A stretch of 64,000 nt of DNA, taken from positions 434,001 to 498,000 of the forward strand of contig NZ_QBKI01000002.1 of the NCBI RefSeq assembly GCF_003054055.1, written 5' to 3'. Shown one piece after another: positions 52,608-61,432 of the stretch. Made by a program: the position numbers and the translations under genes. Below the pieces are notes generated by a model. The model was not told the DNA's origin. It ran no database searches and saw only the letters and a program-made list of their open reading frames with translations. The stretch's first letter is position 1. Each line of letters starts with the position of its first letter. The stretch comes from Pontibacter mucosus. GTDB lineage: Bacteria; Bacteroidota; Bacteroidia; Cytophagales; Hymenobacteraceae.

Positions 52608-54038
52608 TTAAATATCGCTGTTCATCATGCGGTTGATGGCCGATACCGTCACATGTTGCTCGGTTACGGCCTGTAGCTGTTGCTGCTTCAGGGTAAGTAT
52701 GGCCTGCCGTTGCCTCAGAATCTCCTCTATGCCCGCGCCCGCCACACTGTAATTGGTTGTCAGGAGGCGGATAGCCTGCTCGTTGAGCACAATCTGCTCT
52801 TCTAACAACTGTAGGGTTTTGCTCGTTCGATCGTAATCATACAGCAGCCCACTCAGCTCGGCAAACAGCATGTTCTCGGTGGCTTCACGGTTCTGCGTTG
52901 CGGCCTCCTGGGCAAACTGGGCCTCTTTCTGCGCCGCTTTATACTTCTTGCGGTAGATCGGCAGGGAGATGCTCACCATCGGCATCACCATGTTCTCGCC
53001 TCCCATGGCCATCTGCGACATGTCATCAGGGCGCGGTTTGAACACCATGTACTCCAGCCCCACGCCAATCATGGGCCTGCCCATCAGCTTGGCCATGCGC
53101 AGCTGGGCCTCACGGGCCTTCTCGTCCCACTCATACATTTTCAGCATGGGGTGGTTCTGGCGGATGGAGTCCTGGATGAGGGACAGGGACGCTGGCAGGG
53201 CAACCGGCGCCAAGGTATCGGCTACCTGCACTTCCAGGTTCAGGTCGCGGTTGAGCATGCTGTTGAAGGCGGCCACTTTGGGTTTTCTCGAGTCGCGGAG
53301 CAGCTGGAGGCGGTTCTCCATGTCCTTTACCTGCACCCGGATAAGGATAACGTCTACCATGGAGCTGCCAGACGAGGCCATACTTCCGCCACCGCTCATG
53401 CCGCCCATACTTCCGCTGCCGGAAGAAGCCGTTGAGCTGCCACCGGTGGAGCCTCCGCCCATGCCGGCCATGCCCGAAGAAGTGCTGCCGGCCATACTTT
53501 GGGCAGGTGCAGCACCCGAGCTCTGGCGCTGGGCGGCCGGTGCGCTGGCAGCCGGACCCGATTTATACTTTGCCAGGGCCACCCGCTCCAGCGATTTGAG
53601 GATCTCCAGTTCCCGCTCCAGCAGCTTTACTTCCTCGTCTAGTTGGTAGAGCGAAAGCCAGGTGGTGCGGACGGTGTGGTAGAGGTTAATCTTGGCTTCG
53701 ATAAAAGAAGTGAACTTCATCTGCGCCATGTAATTTGCCTCTGTTTTAGCGGCATCCAGCGACCCAAACCAAGGGAACATCTGCATAATGGAAGCACTGC
53801 CCACCTCCCTGCCCATGTAGCGATCCATGGGCTGCAGGAAGAAGCTGAAGGTGGCTTCCGGGTCGGGGAGGGCGCCTGCCTGCGGCACCTTTTGCAGTGC
53901 CGCCTGGTACTCGGCGTAGGTTGCCTTCAGCTGCGGGTTGTTTTCGCCGGCCATCACCAGGTACTCCTCCAGGGTCTGCGCCTGCATGGCCGGAACAGCC
54001 AGCAGTAAAAGTATAATATTTAGGATGATCTTTTTCAT
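52608..54038 (-). CDS. cusC: CusC-like TolC-family outer membrane protein with Gly/Ser/Met-rich tip insert
   Basis: Outer-membrane factor, 476 aa, signal peptide ending near AMQAQ. The first helical hairpin is interrupted at its tip: after KYKSGP a 66-residue insert (162-227) rich in Gly, Ser and Met (seven Met) precedes MVDVILIRVQ. In TolC the matching G-x-x-x-x-x-DV turn is where the adaptor docks. The second tip (NYSVAGAGIEEILRQRQ) is normal. Overlaps the cusA stop by 4 bases. Met spacing suits Cu(I)/Ag(I) binding. Confidence 0.88.
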   Translation of the reverse strand: MKKIILNIILLLLAVPAMQAQTLEEYLVMAGENNPQLKATYAEYQAALQKVPQAGALPDPEATFSFFLQPMDRYMGREVGSASIMQMFPWFGSLDAAKTEANYMAQMKFTSFIEAKINLYHTVRTTWLSLYQLDEEVKLLERELEILKSLERVALAKYKSGPAASAPAAQRQSSGAAPAQSMAGSTSSGMAGMGGGSTGGSSTASSGSGSMGGMSGGGSMASSGSSMVDVILIRVQVKDMENRLQLLRDSRKPKVAAFNSMLNRDLNLEVQVADTLAPVALPASLSLIQDSIRQNHPMLKMYEWDEKAREAQLRMAKLMGRPMIGVGLEYMVFKPRPDDMSQMAMGGENMVMPMVSISLPIYRKKYKAAQKEAQFAQEAATQNREATENMLFAELSGLLYDYDRTSKTLQLLEEQIVLNEQAIRLLTTNYSVAGAGIEEILRQRQAILTLKQQQLQAVTEQHVTVSAINRMMNSDI

Positions 54039-57000
54039 ACGGCTTTTTTGGCTAGTTTTTTAACCTTGGCTTCCTCGCGCCAGCTGTAAAGCACCGGCAC
54101 AATGAACAGGGTGATCAGCGCCACCGTCATTCCGCCGAATGTCGGGATGGCCATGGGCACCATGATGTCCGAGCCGCGTCCGGTGGAAGTAAGCACGGGC
54201 AACAGGGCCAGCAGGGTAGTGGCAGTAGTCATCAGACAGGGTCTCACGCGGCGCATGCCTGCTTTCAGCACGGCCCTTCGCACCCCGTTTCGCGTCTCAG
54301 GCTTAGACGCATCGAAGCTCTGCTTCAGGTAAGTGCCCATCACCACGCCATCGTCGGTGGCAATGCCGAAGAGGGCAATAAAGCCAACCCACACGGCCAC
54401 ACTCAGGTTGAAAGTGCGCATCTGAAACAGCTCGCGCATGTTCGTGTCGCCGAAGGAGAAGTTGAAGAACCAATCCTGCCCGTAGAGCCACAGCATCATA
54501 AAGCCCCCGGAGAAGGCCATCGCAATGGAGGTGAAAATGAACAGCGTGGTGGACACCGAGCGGAACTGGAAGTATAAAATCAGGAAGATGATAAGCAAGC
54601 TCAGTGGAATGATGATGCCCAGGCGCTCCTCGGCGCGTACCTGGTTTTCGTAGTTGCCCGAGAACTTGTAGCTCACGCCTGTCGGCACCACCAGCTCACC
54701 GGATTCTATTTTTTGATCCAGGTAGCGCTGCGCGTCCTCCACTACCGATACCTCGGCAAAGCCATCCTGTTTGTCAAACAGCACATAGCCGGTCAGGAAG
54801 GAGTTCTCGCCGCGGATCATCATCGGGCCTGGCCGGTACACAACCTCGGCAATTTCGCCCAGCGGCACCTGCGCCCCGCCAGCTGTCGAAATCAGGACAC
54901 GGTCGATGGACTCGGGGTCGTTTCGATACTCGCGGGCGTAGCGGGCACGGATGGAATAACGCTCGCGGCCTTCCACGGTGGTGGTAAGCGACATACCGCC
55001 CATGGCCACTTCGATATACTCCTGCACGTCGGCCACGTTCAGCCCGTAGCGGGCCATGGCTTTGCGGTTGAGCTCGATTTCCATGTAAGGCTTGCCCAGC
55101 GATCGGTCGGCAAAAACGGCTTCCGACTTCACGGAGGGCACCTCTTTCAGCACACGCTCCAGCTGCAGACTAAAGTCTTCTATCGTTTTCAGGTCAGGGC
55201 CAAACACCTTGATGCCCATGGGCGCCCGCATGCCCGTCTGCAGCATCACCAGGCGTGTCTCGATAGGCTGTAGCTTCGGGGCAGAGGTTACGCCGGGGAT
55301 GTTGGCTGCCTTCACGATCTCGTCCCAGATATCATCCGGAGTCTTGATGTGGTCGCGCCACTGGCGGTAATACTCGCCGTTTTTATCCTCGATGAGCTCA
55401 CCTGCCGCGTCACGCACGAACTCGCCTTCATCGTCCACTTTAAAGCGCAGTCGGTGCCCGCTGGCATCGGTTTTATACTCTGATTTGTACTGGATCACGT
55501 TCTCGTACATCGACATAGGAGCCGGGTCCAGGGCGGTTTCGGCACGACCTGCCTTGCCCACCACCATTTCCACTTCCGGAATAGCCGTGATCAGCATATC
55601 GAGTTGCTGCACAATGCGCCGGTTGGCTTCCACGCCGGAGTGCGGCATGGAGGTTGGCATCAGCAGGAAAGCCCCTTCGTCCAATGACGGCATGAACTCT
55701 TCGCCCATGCCGGGGAACGTATGCACCAGCCCGCTCCAGACAGCGGTCGTGCGGATGTTATAGCCGGTTTTATCCAGTCCGGTCGCGACCCACCCGAACA
55801 CGCTGTTAAAGCCCACCCAAATCAGGAAGCCCAGCAGCATGATAGTGGCCGGTATAGCCATAAACTTGCCTTTGTTGGCCAGGCACCACATCAAAATCCG
55901 CGGGTAGGCTTTGATAAACAAAGCAAATGCGCCCAGCACCAGGGCAAGTATGAGCAGGATGAAGAGGAAGTTAACCAGCAGGCTGACAGAGGCCCCCAGC
56001 GGCATCCACTGCGAGGCCAGCAACCACGACACGGCCAGCACGGCAATCCCCACCATCACCGGCGCGTTATACCTGGCAAATGGCTCAGGACGGTAATAGG
56101 CGAGCAGGTTGTTAGCAGCCACCAAAGTCAGCACCACACCCGCCAGCGGAAGTATAAACAGCACGGCCACACCCAGCGCCAGCAGGGCCCAATTCCATAC
56201 TTTAGACCAGCTTACGCTCTTAGATCTGAGCCCGAAAACAGTATGCGCAAAGGCCGGCATGATCAGGAGGGTAAAAATCAGCGAGGCGACCAGCGCAAAG
56301 GTTTTGGTGTAGGCCAGCGGCCCGAACAGTTTTCCTTCGGCGGCCTCCATGGTAAACACCGGCAAAAAGCTGACGATGGTAGTGGCCACGGCTGTGACAA
56401 TGGCGCTGCTTACCTCAGCGGAAGCATTGTATACCGTTTTCAGCAGCGACTGCCCGGGCGGGGCTTCCTCCATGTGGCGCAAAATGTTCTCGTTGAGGAT
56501 AATGCCTAAATCCACCATGGTGCCAATGGCAATGGCGATACCCGACAGCGCCACGATGTTTGCGTCCACATTGAACTGCTTCATCATAATAAAGCACATG
56601 AGCACGGCCAGCGGGAGCAGGGCGGAGATCAGCAGCGAGGCGCGCAGGTTGTACACCATCACGATAATAACAATGATGGTGATGAGGATCTGAAGTATAA
56701 TGGCCTCGCTTAGCGTGCCCAGTGTTTCGTTGATGAGCTGCGTGCGGTCGTAGAAGGGCACCACGGTTACTTTGGAGGTGCGTCCGTCTTCGAGCTTTTT
56801 GGAAGGCAGACCGGCTGCAATCTCGTCCAGCTTCTCTTTTACGTTGTTGATAACGGCCAACGGGTTGTCGCCGTAGCGGGCCACTACCACACCGCCCACG
56901 GCCTCGGCACCACCTTTATCCAGTATGCCCAGCATGGAGCGGTCGGCCGGGCCAATGTTGACGCGGGCAATGTCGCGGATGCGGATTGGGACGTTGGCAT

Positions 57001-57805
57001 TAACCCGCACCACCGCCTCTTCGATATCCTCCAGGTTCTGCACGTAGCCCAAGCCGCGCACAAAGTACTCCACCTGGTTTATCTCCACGGTGTTGGCCCC
57101 CACATCCAGGTTGCTTTTCTGCAGGGCGCTCATCACCTCCATCATGGATACTTTGTTGGCCTTCATCGCCACCGGGTCCAAATCCACCTGGTACTCCTTT
57201 ATATACCCGCCCACGGAGGCTACCTCGGCTACTCCCTCAGCCCCGGCCAGGGCATAGCGCACGTAGTAATCCTGAATCGTGCGCAGCTCATGCAGGTCCC
57301 AGCCGCCGGCAGGTTTGCCGTTCTCATCGCGGCCTTCCAACGTATACCAATACACCTGCCCCAGCGCAGTGGCATCGGGCCCCAGCTTGGGTGTTACATC
57401 CGCCGGAAGCAGGCCGGTGGGCAGGGAGTTGAGCTTCTCCAGTATGCGGGAACGGCTCCAGTAGTATTCCACATCCTCATCAAAAATGACGTAGATGCTG
57501 GAGATGCCGAACATGGACGAGGAGCGGATGGTTTTAACACCCGGCATGCCCAATAGGGAGGTGGTAAGGGGATAGGTAATCTGGTCCTCCACGTCCTGCG
57601 GGGAGCGGCCCATCCACTCGGTAAATATGATCTGCTGGTTCTCGCCGATGTCCGGAATGGCGTCTACGGGAACGGGATCGTTGGGCAGGAACTTCACATT
57701 CCAGTTGAACGGAGCCACCACAATGCCCCAGCCAACTATCAGGAGCAGCAGCAGCACAGTGACAAGCTTCTGCTCCAGGAAAAATTTTATAATGCTGTTT
57801 AACAT
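54035..57805 (-). CDS. cusA: CusA/CzcA-type heavy-metal RND efflux permease, enlarged
   Basis: Inner-membrane metal pump, 1256 aa, about 200 longer than E. coli CusA. N-terminus LEQKLVTVLLLLLIVGWG, the metal-RND motif RSSSMFGISSIYVIFDEDVEYYWSR-type segment (here 16 residues cited only: RSSSMFGISSIYVIFD), and proton-path Asp in GTMVDLGIILNEN. The extra length comes mainly from additional hydrophobic segments after the first helix bundle (about 530-640) and a longer periplasmic loop. RLVMLQTGMRAPMGIKV contains Met residues near the expected metal site. Exports Cu(I)/Ag(I) or divalent metal; neighbours favour copper. Confidence 0.93.
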   Translation of the reverse strand: MLNSIIKFFLEQKLVTVLLLLLIVGWGIVVAPFNWNVKFLPNDPVPVDAIPDIGENQQIIFTEWMGRSPQDVEDQITYPLTTSLLGMPGVKTIRSSSMFGISSIYVIFDEDVEYYWSRSRILEKLNSLPTGLLPADVTPKLGPDATALGQVYWYTLEGRDENGKPAGGWDLHELRTIQDYYVRYALAGAEGVAEVASVGGYIKEYQVDLDPVAMKANKVSMMEVMSALQKSNLDVGANTVEINQVEYFVRGLGYVQNLEDIEEAVVRVNANVPIRIRDIARVNIGPADRSMLGILDKGGAEAVGGVVVARYGDNPLAVINNVKEKLDEIAAGLPSKKLEDGRTSKVTVVPFYDRTQLINETLGTLSEAIILQILITIIVIIVMVYNLRASLLISALLPLAVLMCFIMMKQFNVDANIVALSGIAIAIGTMVDLGIILNENILRHMEEAPPGQSLLKTVYNASAEVSSAIVTAVATTIVSFLPVFTMEAAEGKLFGPLAYTKTFALVASLIFTLLIMPAFAHTVFGLRSKSVSWSKVWNWALLALGVAVLFILPLAGVVLTLVAANNLLAYYRPEPFARYNAPVMVGIAVLAVSWLLASQWMPLGASVSLLVNFLFILLILALVLGAFALFIKAYPRILMWCLANKGKFMAIPATIMLLGFLIWVGFNSVFGWVATGLDKTGYNIRTTAVWSGLVHTFPGMGEEFMPSLDEGAFLLMPTSMPHSGVEANRRIVQQLDMLITAIPEVEMVVGKAGRAETALDPAPMSMYENVIQYKSEYKTDASGHRLRFKVDDEGEFVRDAAGELIEDKNGEYYRQWRDHIKTPDDIWDEIVKAANIPGVTSAPKLQPIETRLVMLQTGMRAPMGIKVFGPDLKTIEDFSLQLERVLKEVPSVKSEAVFADRSLGKPYMEIELNRKAMARYGLNVADVQEYIEVAMGGMSLTTTVEGRERYSIRARYAREYRNDPESIDRVLISTAGGAQVPLGEIAEVVYRPGPMMIRGENSFLTGYVLFDKQDGFAEVSVVEDAQRYLDQKIESGELVVPTGVSYKFSGNYENQVRAEERLGIIIPLSLLIIFLILYFQFRSVSTTLFIFTSIAMAFSGGFMMLWLYGQDWFFNFSFGDTNMRELFQMRTFNLSVAVWVGFIALFGIATDDGVVMGTYLKQSFDASKPETRNGVRRAVLKAGMRRVRPCLMTTATTLLALLPVLTSTGRGSDIMVPMAIPTFGGMTVALITLFIVPVLYSWREEAKVKKLAKKAV

Positions 57806-57902
57806 GCTTTATTCGATTGAATACATGAATGGAAGCGGCCTAAAGGGCAGCAACAAACCGTACCGGCCTACAAAGGCAGGTAGAAATCGAAAAAAGCAGG
57901 GT

Positions 57903-58340
57903 TTATAGCAGGAATGACTGTACCAGCACCGGTATGTCGCGGGCTAGCGGGGGAGGGGAATAAAGCGCGTAGCTTGGCTTTAAATCTGTCTGGGAAGTAT
58001 AAAACTGGAAGATAACCGCTTTTACGATGGCCAGCAGCTGAATGTCCTGCAGCTTAGTCAGCGACAGGACTTCGTGCTTGGAGGCGGCATCAAAGCGCTC
58101 CACAATAAAGGCATGGTTCTTACAACAGGCATCCTCCGTTTGGTCAAGTGCCGGTGCATGGCAGGCGGGGACCTGCTCTACCGGTTGGTGCTCGTCCATC
58201 GGGCAGTCAGCCTCGGCCCCGAAGAAGGTAACATCACGCAACTCTCCGCCGCAAATATGCAGCCCCACGGCCATACCCGTCGAGGAGACGAGCACCAGCA
58301 GCGTGAGGGTTAGCAATATGACCTGGCGGTAAAGCTTCAT
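57903..58340 (-). CDS. HYC_CC_PP family protein
   Basis: Exported 145-aa protein with an N-terminal hydrophobic signal (about 8-28). Conserved features of this Bacteroidota family are visible: LHICGGELRDV, an acidic ADCPMDEH, DACCKNH, and the end YSPPPLARDIPVLVQSFLL. Such proteins commonly accompany metal efflux genes, as here upstream of cusA. His and Cys pairs could bind Cu(I). Confidence 0.88.
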   Translation of the reverse strand: MKLYRQVILLTLTLLVLVSSTGMAVGLHICGGELRDVTFFGAEADCPMDEHQPVEQVPACHAPALDQTEDACCKNHAFIVERFDAASKHEVLSLTKLQDIQLLAIVKAVIFQFYTSQTDLKPSYALYSPPPLARDIPVLVQSFLL

Positions 58341-58468
58341 GGTTTCGGTTTATACTTGCTGCAAAGGTAACACGGGTGCGGCAAGTATGATTACACAATT
58401 ATGAAAAACTTTTACATCATTCCCATGGCGTTTCGGCAAAATGCAGCGAAAGACCGATACAAAGCAGG

Positions 58469-58963
58469 TTATTTAAACTCAGCACAATCCGCGGTGGGTA
58501 TGTAAACACCGCCCGCCTGCTGGTATACCACCCGGGCTCCCAAGTGTCCGGCATAGGTCAGAAAGCCGGTCCCCACGATAAGCAACAGGAGAATTACTGC
58601 TTGTAGCAGGCGCGGTTTATACATGAGCAAGCCCGTGCGCCAGGCTACATCCAGGAGAGCAGCGGCCGTAAAAGTATAAGTCAGGTACTCGGCGTAAATC
58701 TCGTGCTGCTTCAGCACGGTGGGGTCGCAGAGCTTGCGGGAGACCACCCCATCGGCCAGGTTACCGGTGTACAGGCTAAGCCAGGCGCCCAGTGCGCCGG
58801 CATACAACAAAAAAGAGCCCGCCTTCTGCCAGAAATCAGCAGAAGCGGGCTTTGCAAAGGTGGCGATAAGTTTGGCTAGGGTAGCAAAGGTGAGCAACGC
58901 TATCGGAAAGTGTACCGAAAGCGGGTGCCATACTTCTGTTCGCCAGAATGTAGGTTCGGGCAT
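58469..58963 (-). CDS. DUF2231 membrane protein
   Basis: Integral membrane protein, 164 aa, four helices. The start WHPLSVHFPIALL carries the two conserved His residues of DUF2231; a third conserved GH occurs at TYAGHLGARVVYQ. The family is found with cytochromes and metal-handling proteins, but its activity is not established. One base separates it from the preceding lipoprotein gene, so they are co-transcribed. Confidence 0.9.
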   Translation of the reverse strand: MPEPTFWRTEVWHPLSVHFPIALLTFATLAKLIATFAKPASADFWQKAGSFLLYAGALGAWLSLYTGNLADGVVSRKLCDPTVLKQHEIYAEYLTYTFTAAALLDVAWRTGLLMYKPRLLQAVILLLLIVGTGFLTYAGHLGARVVYQQAGGVYIPTADCAEFK

Positions 58964-58964
58964 G

Positions 58965-59282
58965 CTATTCCAGGATTCTTACCGCAATGGGGTCAAGGCG
59001 ATGGCCTACTTTCTCCACCTCCACTTCCACGCGCTGCCCTTCCGTGAGCTGATCAAACGTCACCGTTTCCCCGTTGCGGGTCAGGGTGGTGTTGTCGGTA
59101 AAGTATAGCTCCAGGCGCTTGTTGTCGCTGGTTTTTACGTAAATCTCCCGCTTGTCCGGAACGGCCTTGTCTACCGTGCCCTGGTAGGTGCCGGACTCTA
59201 CCACATCGGTGCTTTCGCTGCAGGCATAGAGAAGTGGGATGATGAACAGGAGTGTAAGTACCAGCGTTTTGATGCTTTTCAT
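58965..59282 (-). CDS. Small lipoprotein with OB-like beta domain
   Basis: First gene of the copper island, 105 aa, lipobox LLYACS (Cys21). The mature part (GTYQGTVDKAVPDKREIYV to PIAVRILE) alternates beta-strands as in DUF5666/OB-fold proteins. No metal motif seen. Promoter region upstream is AT-rich, then mosaic repeat copy I. Confidence 0.8.
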   Translation of the reverse strand: MKSIKTLVLTLLFIIPLLYACSESTDVVESGTYQGTVDKAVPDKREIYVKTSDNKRLELYFTDNTTLTRNGETVTFDQLTEGQRVEVEVEKVGHRLDPIAVRILE

Positions 59283-60012
59283 GGTTTTGGTTTCTAAGTT
59301 GAAGGATTTGATTTAAACAAGGAACATCTTGAAAATTAAGCATACGCTATACTTGTGTTTTGTGTTTAAGTGTTTGGTTTTTAATGTGTTTTGTGGGGGA
59401 CTGGATAAGGAGAGTTTTATACTTGAAGTTTATACTTTCATAGCCTCGCCCTCCCGCTGGCGCGGGTTTGCAACTTGTGCCTACTATGGTGTTGGATTTG
59501 CAACCCAACTGGCTTGAAAAGCCATACTTTGTACTTGTCGGTCTATACTTTCCTAGCCACTGCTTGCTTCCCCTTGAACCAAGCTATCCCTGTTAGCCTC
59601 CGTTCATCCTCCAGACTTATACAAGCTACTGTTTCATCTCCAACTTGGCTCCTTCAAGGCCGGGAGGCCTCGTCCTCGGGCATCGCGCGGTGTACATTTC
59701 CTGCCCTCGTGCCTCGGGCTGCCTCGCTTCGTTCGTCACCAGAAATCTACAAGGCGCTCAACCCAAGGACTGGGAACAGGTTCGATAGCTACTGCTCTTG
59801 CCGCGCAACAGGTATAAACTGTCCCCTTGAGGACAAGTGAGAGCGGCAGTTCGAAACTTGCGAGCAAAGCTCAATAGGGGTGTAATCGGCTGTATAAAGC
59901 TCCCCTCCTTGTCTAAGGAGGGGCTAGGGGTGGTTGGACACGGTAATGCAAAACGACCTCTTATTCTTAAGAAGAGGCCTAAAAGAAGGCTGAAGCCGGC
60001 AATAACCAACCA
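59283..60012. repeat. Gap with mosaic hairpin repeat, copy I
   Basis: 59455-59947 is the mosaic repeat in + orientation. Central stem TGTACATTTC (59691-59700) with GAAATCTACA (59742-59751), GGCCGGGAGGCC before it, and CCCTCCTTGTCTAAGGAGGG after it. 59283-59454 holds only AT-rich promoter-like sequence. No gene. Confidence 0.85.
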
Positions 60013-60663
60013 TCACCCCAGCGCCTTTATACCTGCCTCCATTTGCTGCAGGAAAAGGTGAATGTGGTAGCCGTCGGCCAGGGCGTGGTGTAGGCGGATG
60101 CTGAGTGGGAGTACTACCCTTTCGCCCTGTATTTCCAGCTTCCCGAAAGCGAGCTTGGGGATGGCGTCGTTCGGGTCGTCAGCGTGGGCGTGCTCCATGC
60201 CATTGTACTTAAACCAGGGCAGTGTGGTGGCATGCAGCAGGTCAGGACCGTTATAACCGTAAAACAGGCGGTTGCTCTTTTTTACCTCCTCCACTATGGC
60301 TGCGCTGTTGTGGCAGAAAGTGTGGAGGTCGGGGTGGTGGGGCAGGTGCACGAAGGCAACCGTCTTTTGCTCGGTGAGCATAGTGGTGGAAATATCCACG
60401 GCCTCATACTTTACCACCTCATCTCCTTCCAGACGCAGGAGGAAGCTCTCCGTTTTCCGGGCAGCTTCGGTGGCAGCATGCATGTAAGCCATGAAAACCG
60501 ACAGATTGTGCTGCTTGCAGTAACGGTAGAGATTGGTGATTTCTATCTCGGTGTGGACATTGAAGAAGGGATTGGCGAATGTCCTGAAAAAATGGAAGTG
60601 TTCTTCCCGCTCCCAGCCTTTTACCTCGAACTGGGTTTTGGGGTGTCGTGTACCTGTACTCAT
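60013..60663 (-). CDS. Chloramphenicol acetyltransferase-like protein
   Basis: CAT-fold trimeric acetyltransferase, 216 aa, of normal CAT length. Catalytic motif HHALADG with His193 and Asp197, and early segment REEHFHFFRTFANPFFN matching the CAT N-terminus. Could acetylate chloramphenicol, but many chromosomal CAT-like proteins have other acceptors, so resistance is only possible. Single gene beside mosaic repeat copy I. Confidence 0.9.
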   Translation of the reverse strand: MSTGTRHPKTQFEVKGWEREEHFHFFRTFANPFFNVHTEIEITNLYRYCKQHNLSVFMAYMHAATEAARKTESFLLRLEGDEVVKYEAVDISTTMLTEQKTVAFVHLPHHPDLHTFCHNSAAIVEEVKKSNRLFYGYNGPDLLHATTLPWFKYNGMEHAHADDPNDAIPKLAFGKLEIQGERVVLPLSIRLHHALADGYHIHLFLQQMEAGIKALG

Positions 60664-60720
60664 GTCAGCGTTGATTGAGTCACAAAAGTACGGCTTCCCC
60701 GGGAAGGGACAGTGGTTCTT

Positions 60721-61380
60721 TTAAGGGATAATCTTGAACCCCACACCCAGCAGCCCATGAATGGCCACGTTGGAGAGGCGGGCTTCGCCGTTGGCTACGG
60801 GGACTTCCACATAAGATGCCGTCACGCGCCCTTCGCCAAGTATAAACCAGCGGTCTGCGAAGTATAAACGCTTGGCTACAGCAGCCTCCGCCATGGGTCC
60901 GGAAATATAGTAACCTTTGTTAAAGATGCCCTTGTTTTCGGGATAGGGGATACCGCGTATGGTAGATTCCGGGTGCGTGATGACGAGTCCGGCGCCGGCA
61001 GAGAGGGTCAGGCCATGTACCAGCCAGAGGCGGTTCAGGGTAAGTAAATTATACCCATCGGTGATGGAAAAGCGCTGCACCTCTGGCGGCAGGTTATCAA
61101 GTATAAGCTTGTGGTGGGTGAACTTGAGCTCCCAGCCTTTGGCATTTTGCCAGGTGCTCACCCGGATGTCATAGTACACGGGCGGGTTAAAAGGTTCGGT
61201 TCTATACCTGGCGTTTACCTTCAGGTCGGTCAGGTCGTTTTGCTCGATGTGCAAAGGTGTCCGGAAATTATGTGCTGCGCCGCCTGCCACCGCCACTTCC
61301 CAACTTCTGCCTTGCCCCAGGCCCGCCAAAGGCAGGCTCAAAACTATAACCATCAGCCACAACCCATACTTTCCCATCAT
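60721..61380 (-). CDS. Outer-membrane beta-barrel-like protein of unknown function
   Basis: Exported protein, 219 aa, with signal peptide ending LAGLGQ (about 23). Alternating hydrophobic strands, aromatic girdle residues and an end in GLLGVGFKIIP are typical of small outer-membrane barrels. No family recognised. Located 52 bases after nuoN on the same strand and perhaps read through from it. Confidence 0.8.
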   Translation of the reverse strand: MMGKYGLWLMVIVLSLPLAGLGQGRSWEVAVAGGAAHNFRTPLHIEQNDLTDLKVNARYRTEPFNPPVYYDIRVSTWQNAKGWELKFTHHKLILDNLPPEVQRFSITDGYNLLTLNRLWLVHGLTLSAGAGLVITHPESTIRGIPYPENKGIFNKGYYISGPMAEAAVAKRLYFADRWFILGEGRVTASYVEVPVANGEARLSNVAIHGLLGVGFKIIP

Positions 61381-61432
61381 CTCCGCTCACCTCCAACTTA
61401 TAAATACTGCAGGCTGTGGGCAGATGTTGTGG

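Noticed and set aside
60013..60663. Acquired antibiotic-resistance gene
   Set aside because: Base use matches neighbours and no mobile gene is near; a chromosomal CAT-like protein is the safer reading.
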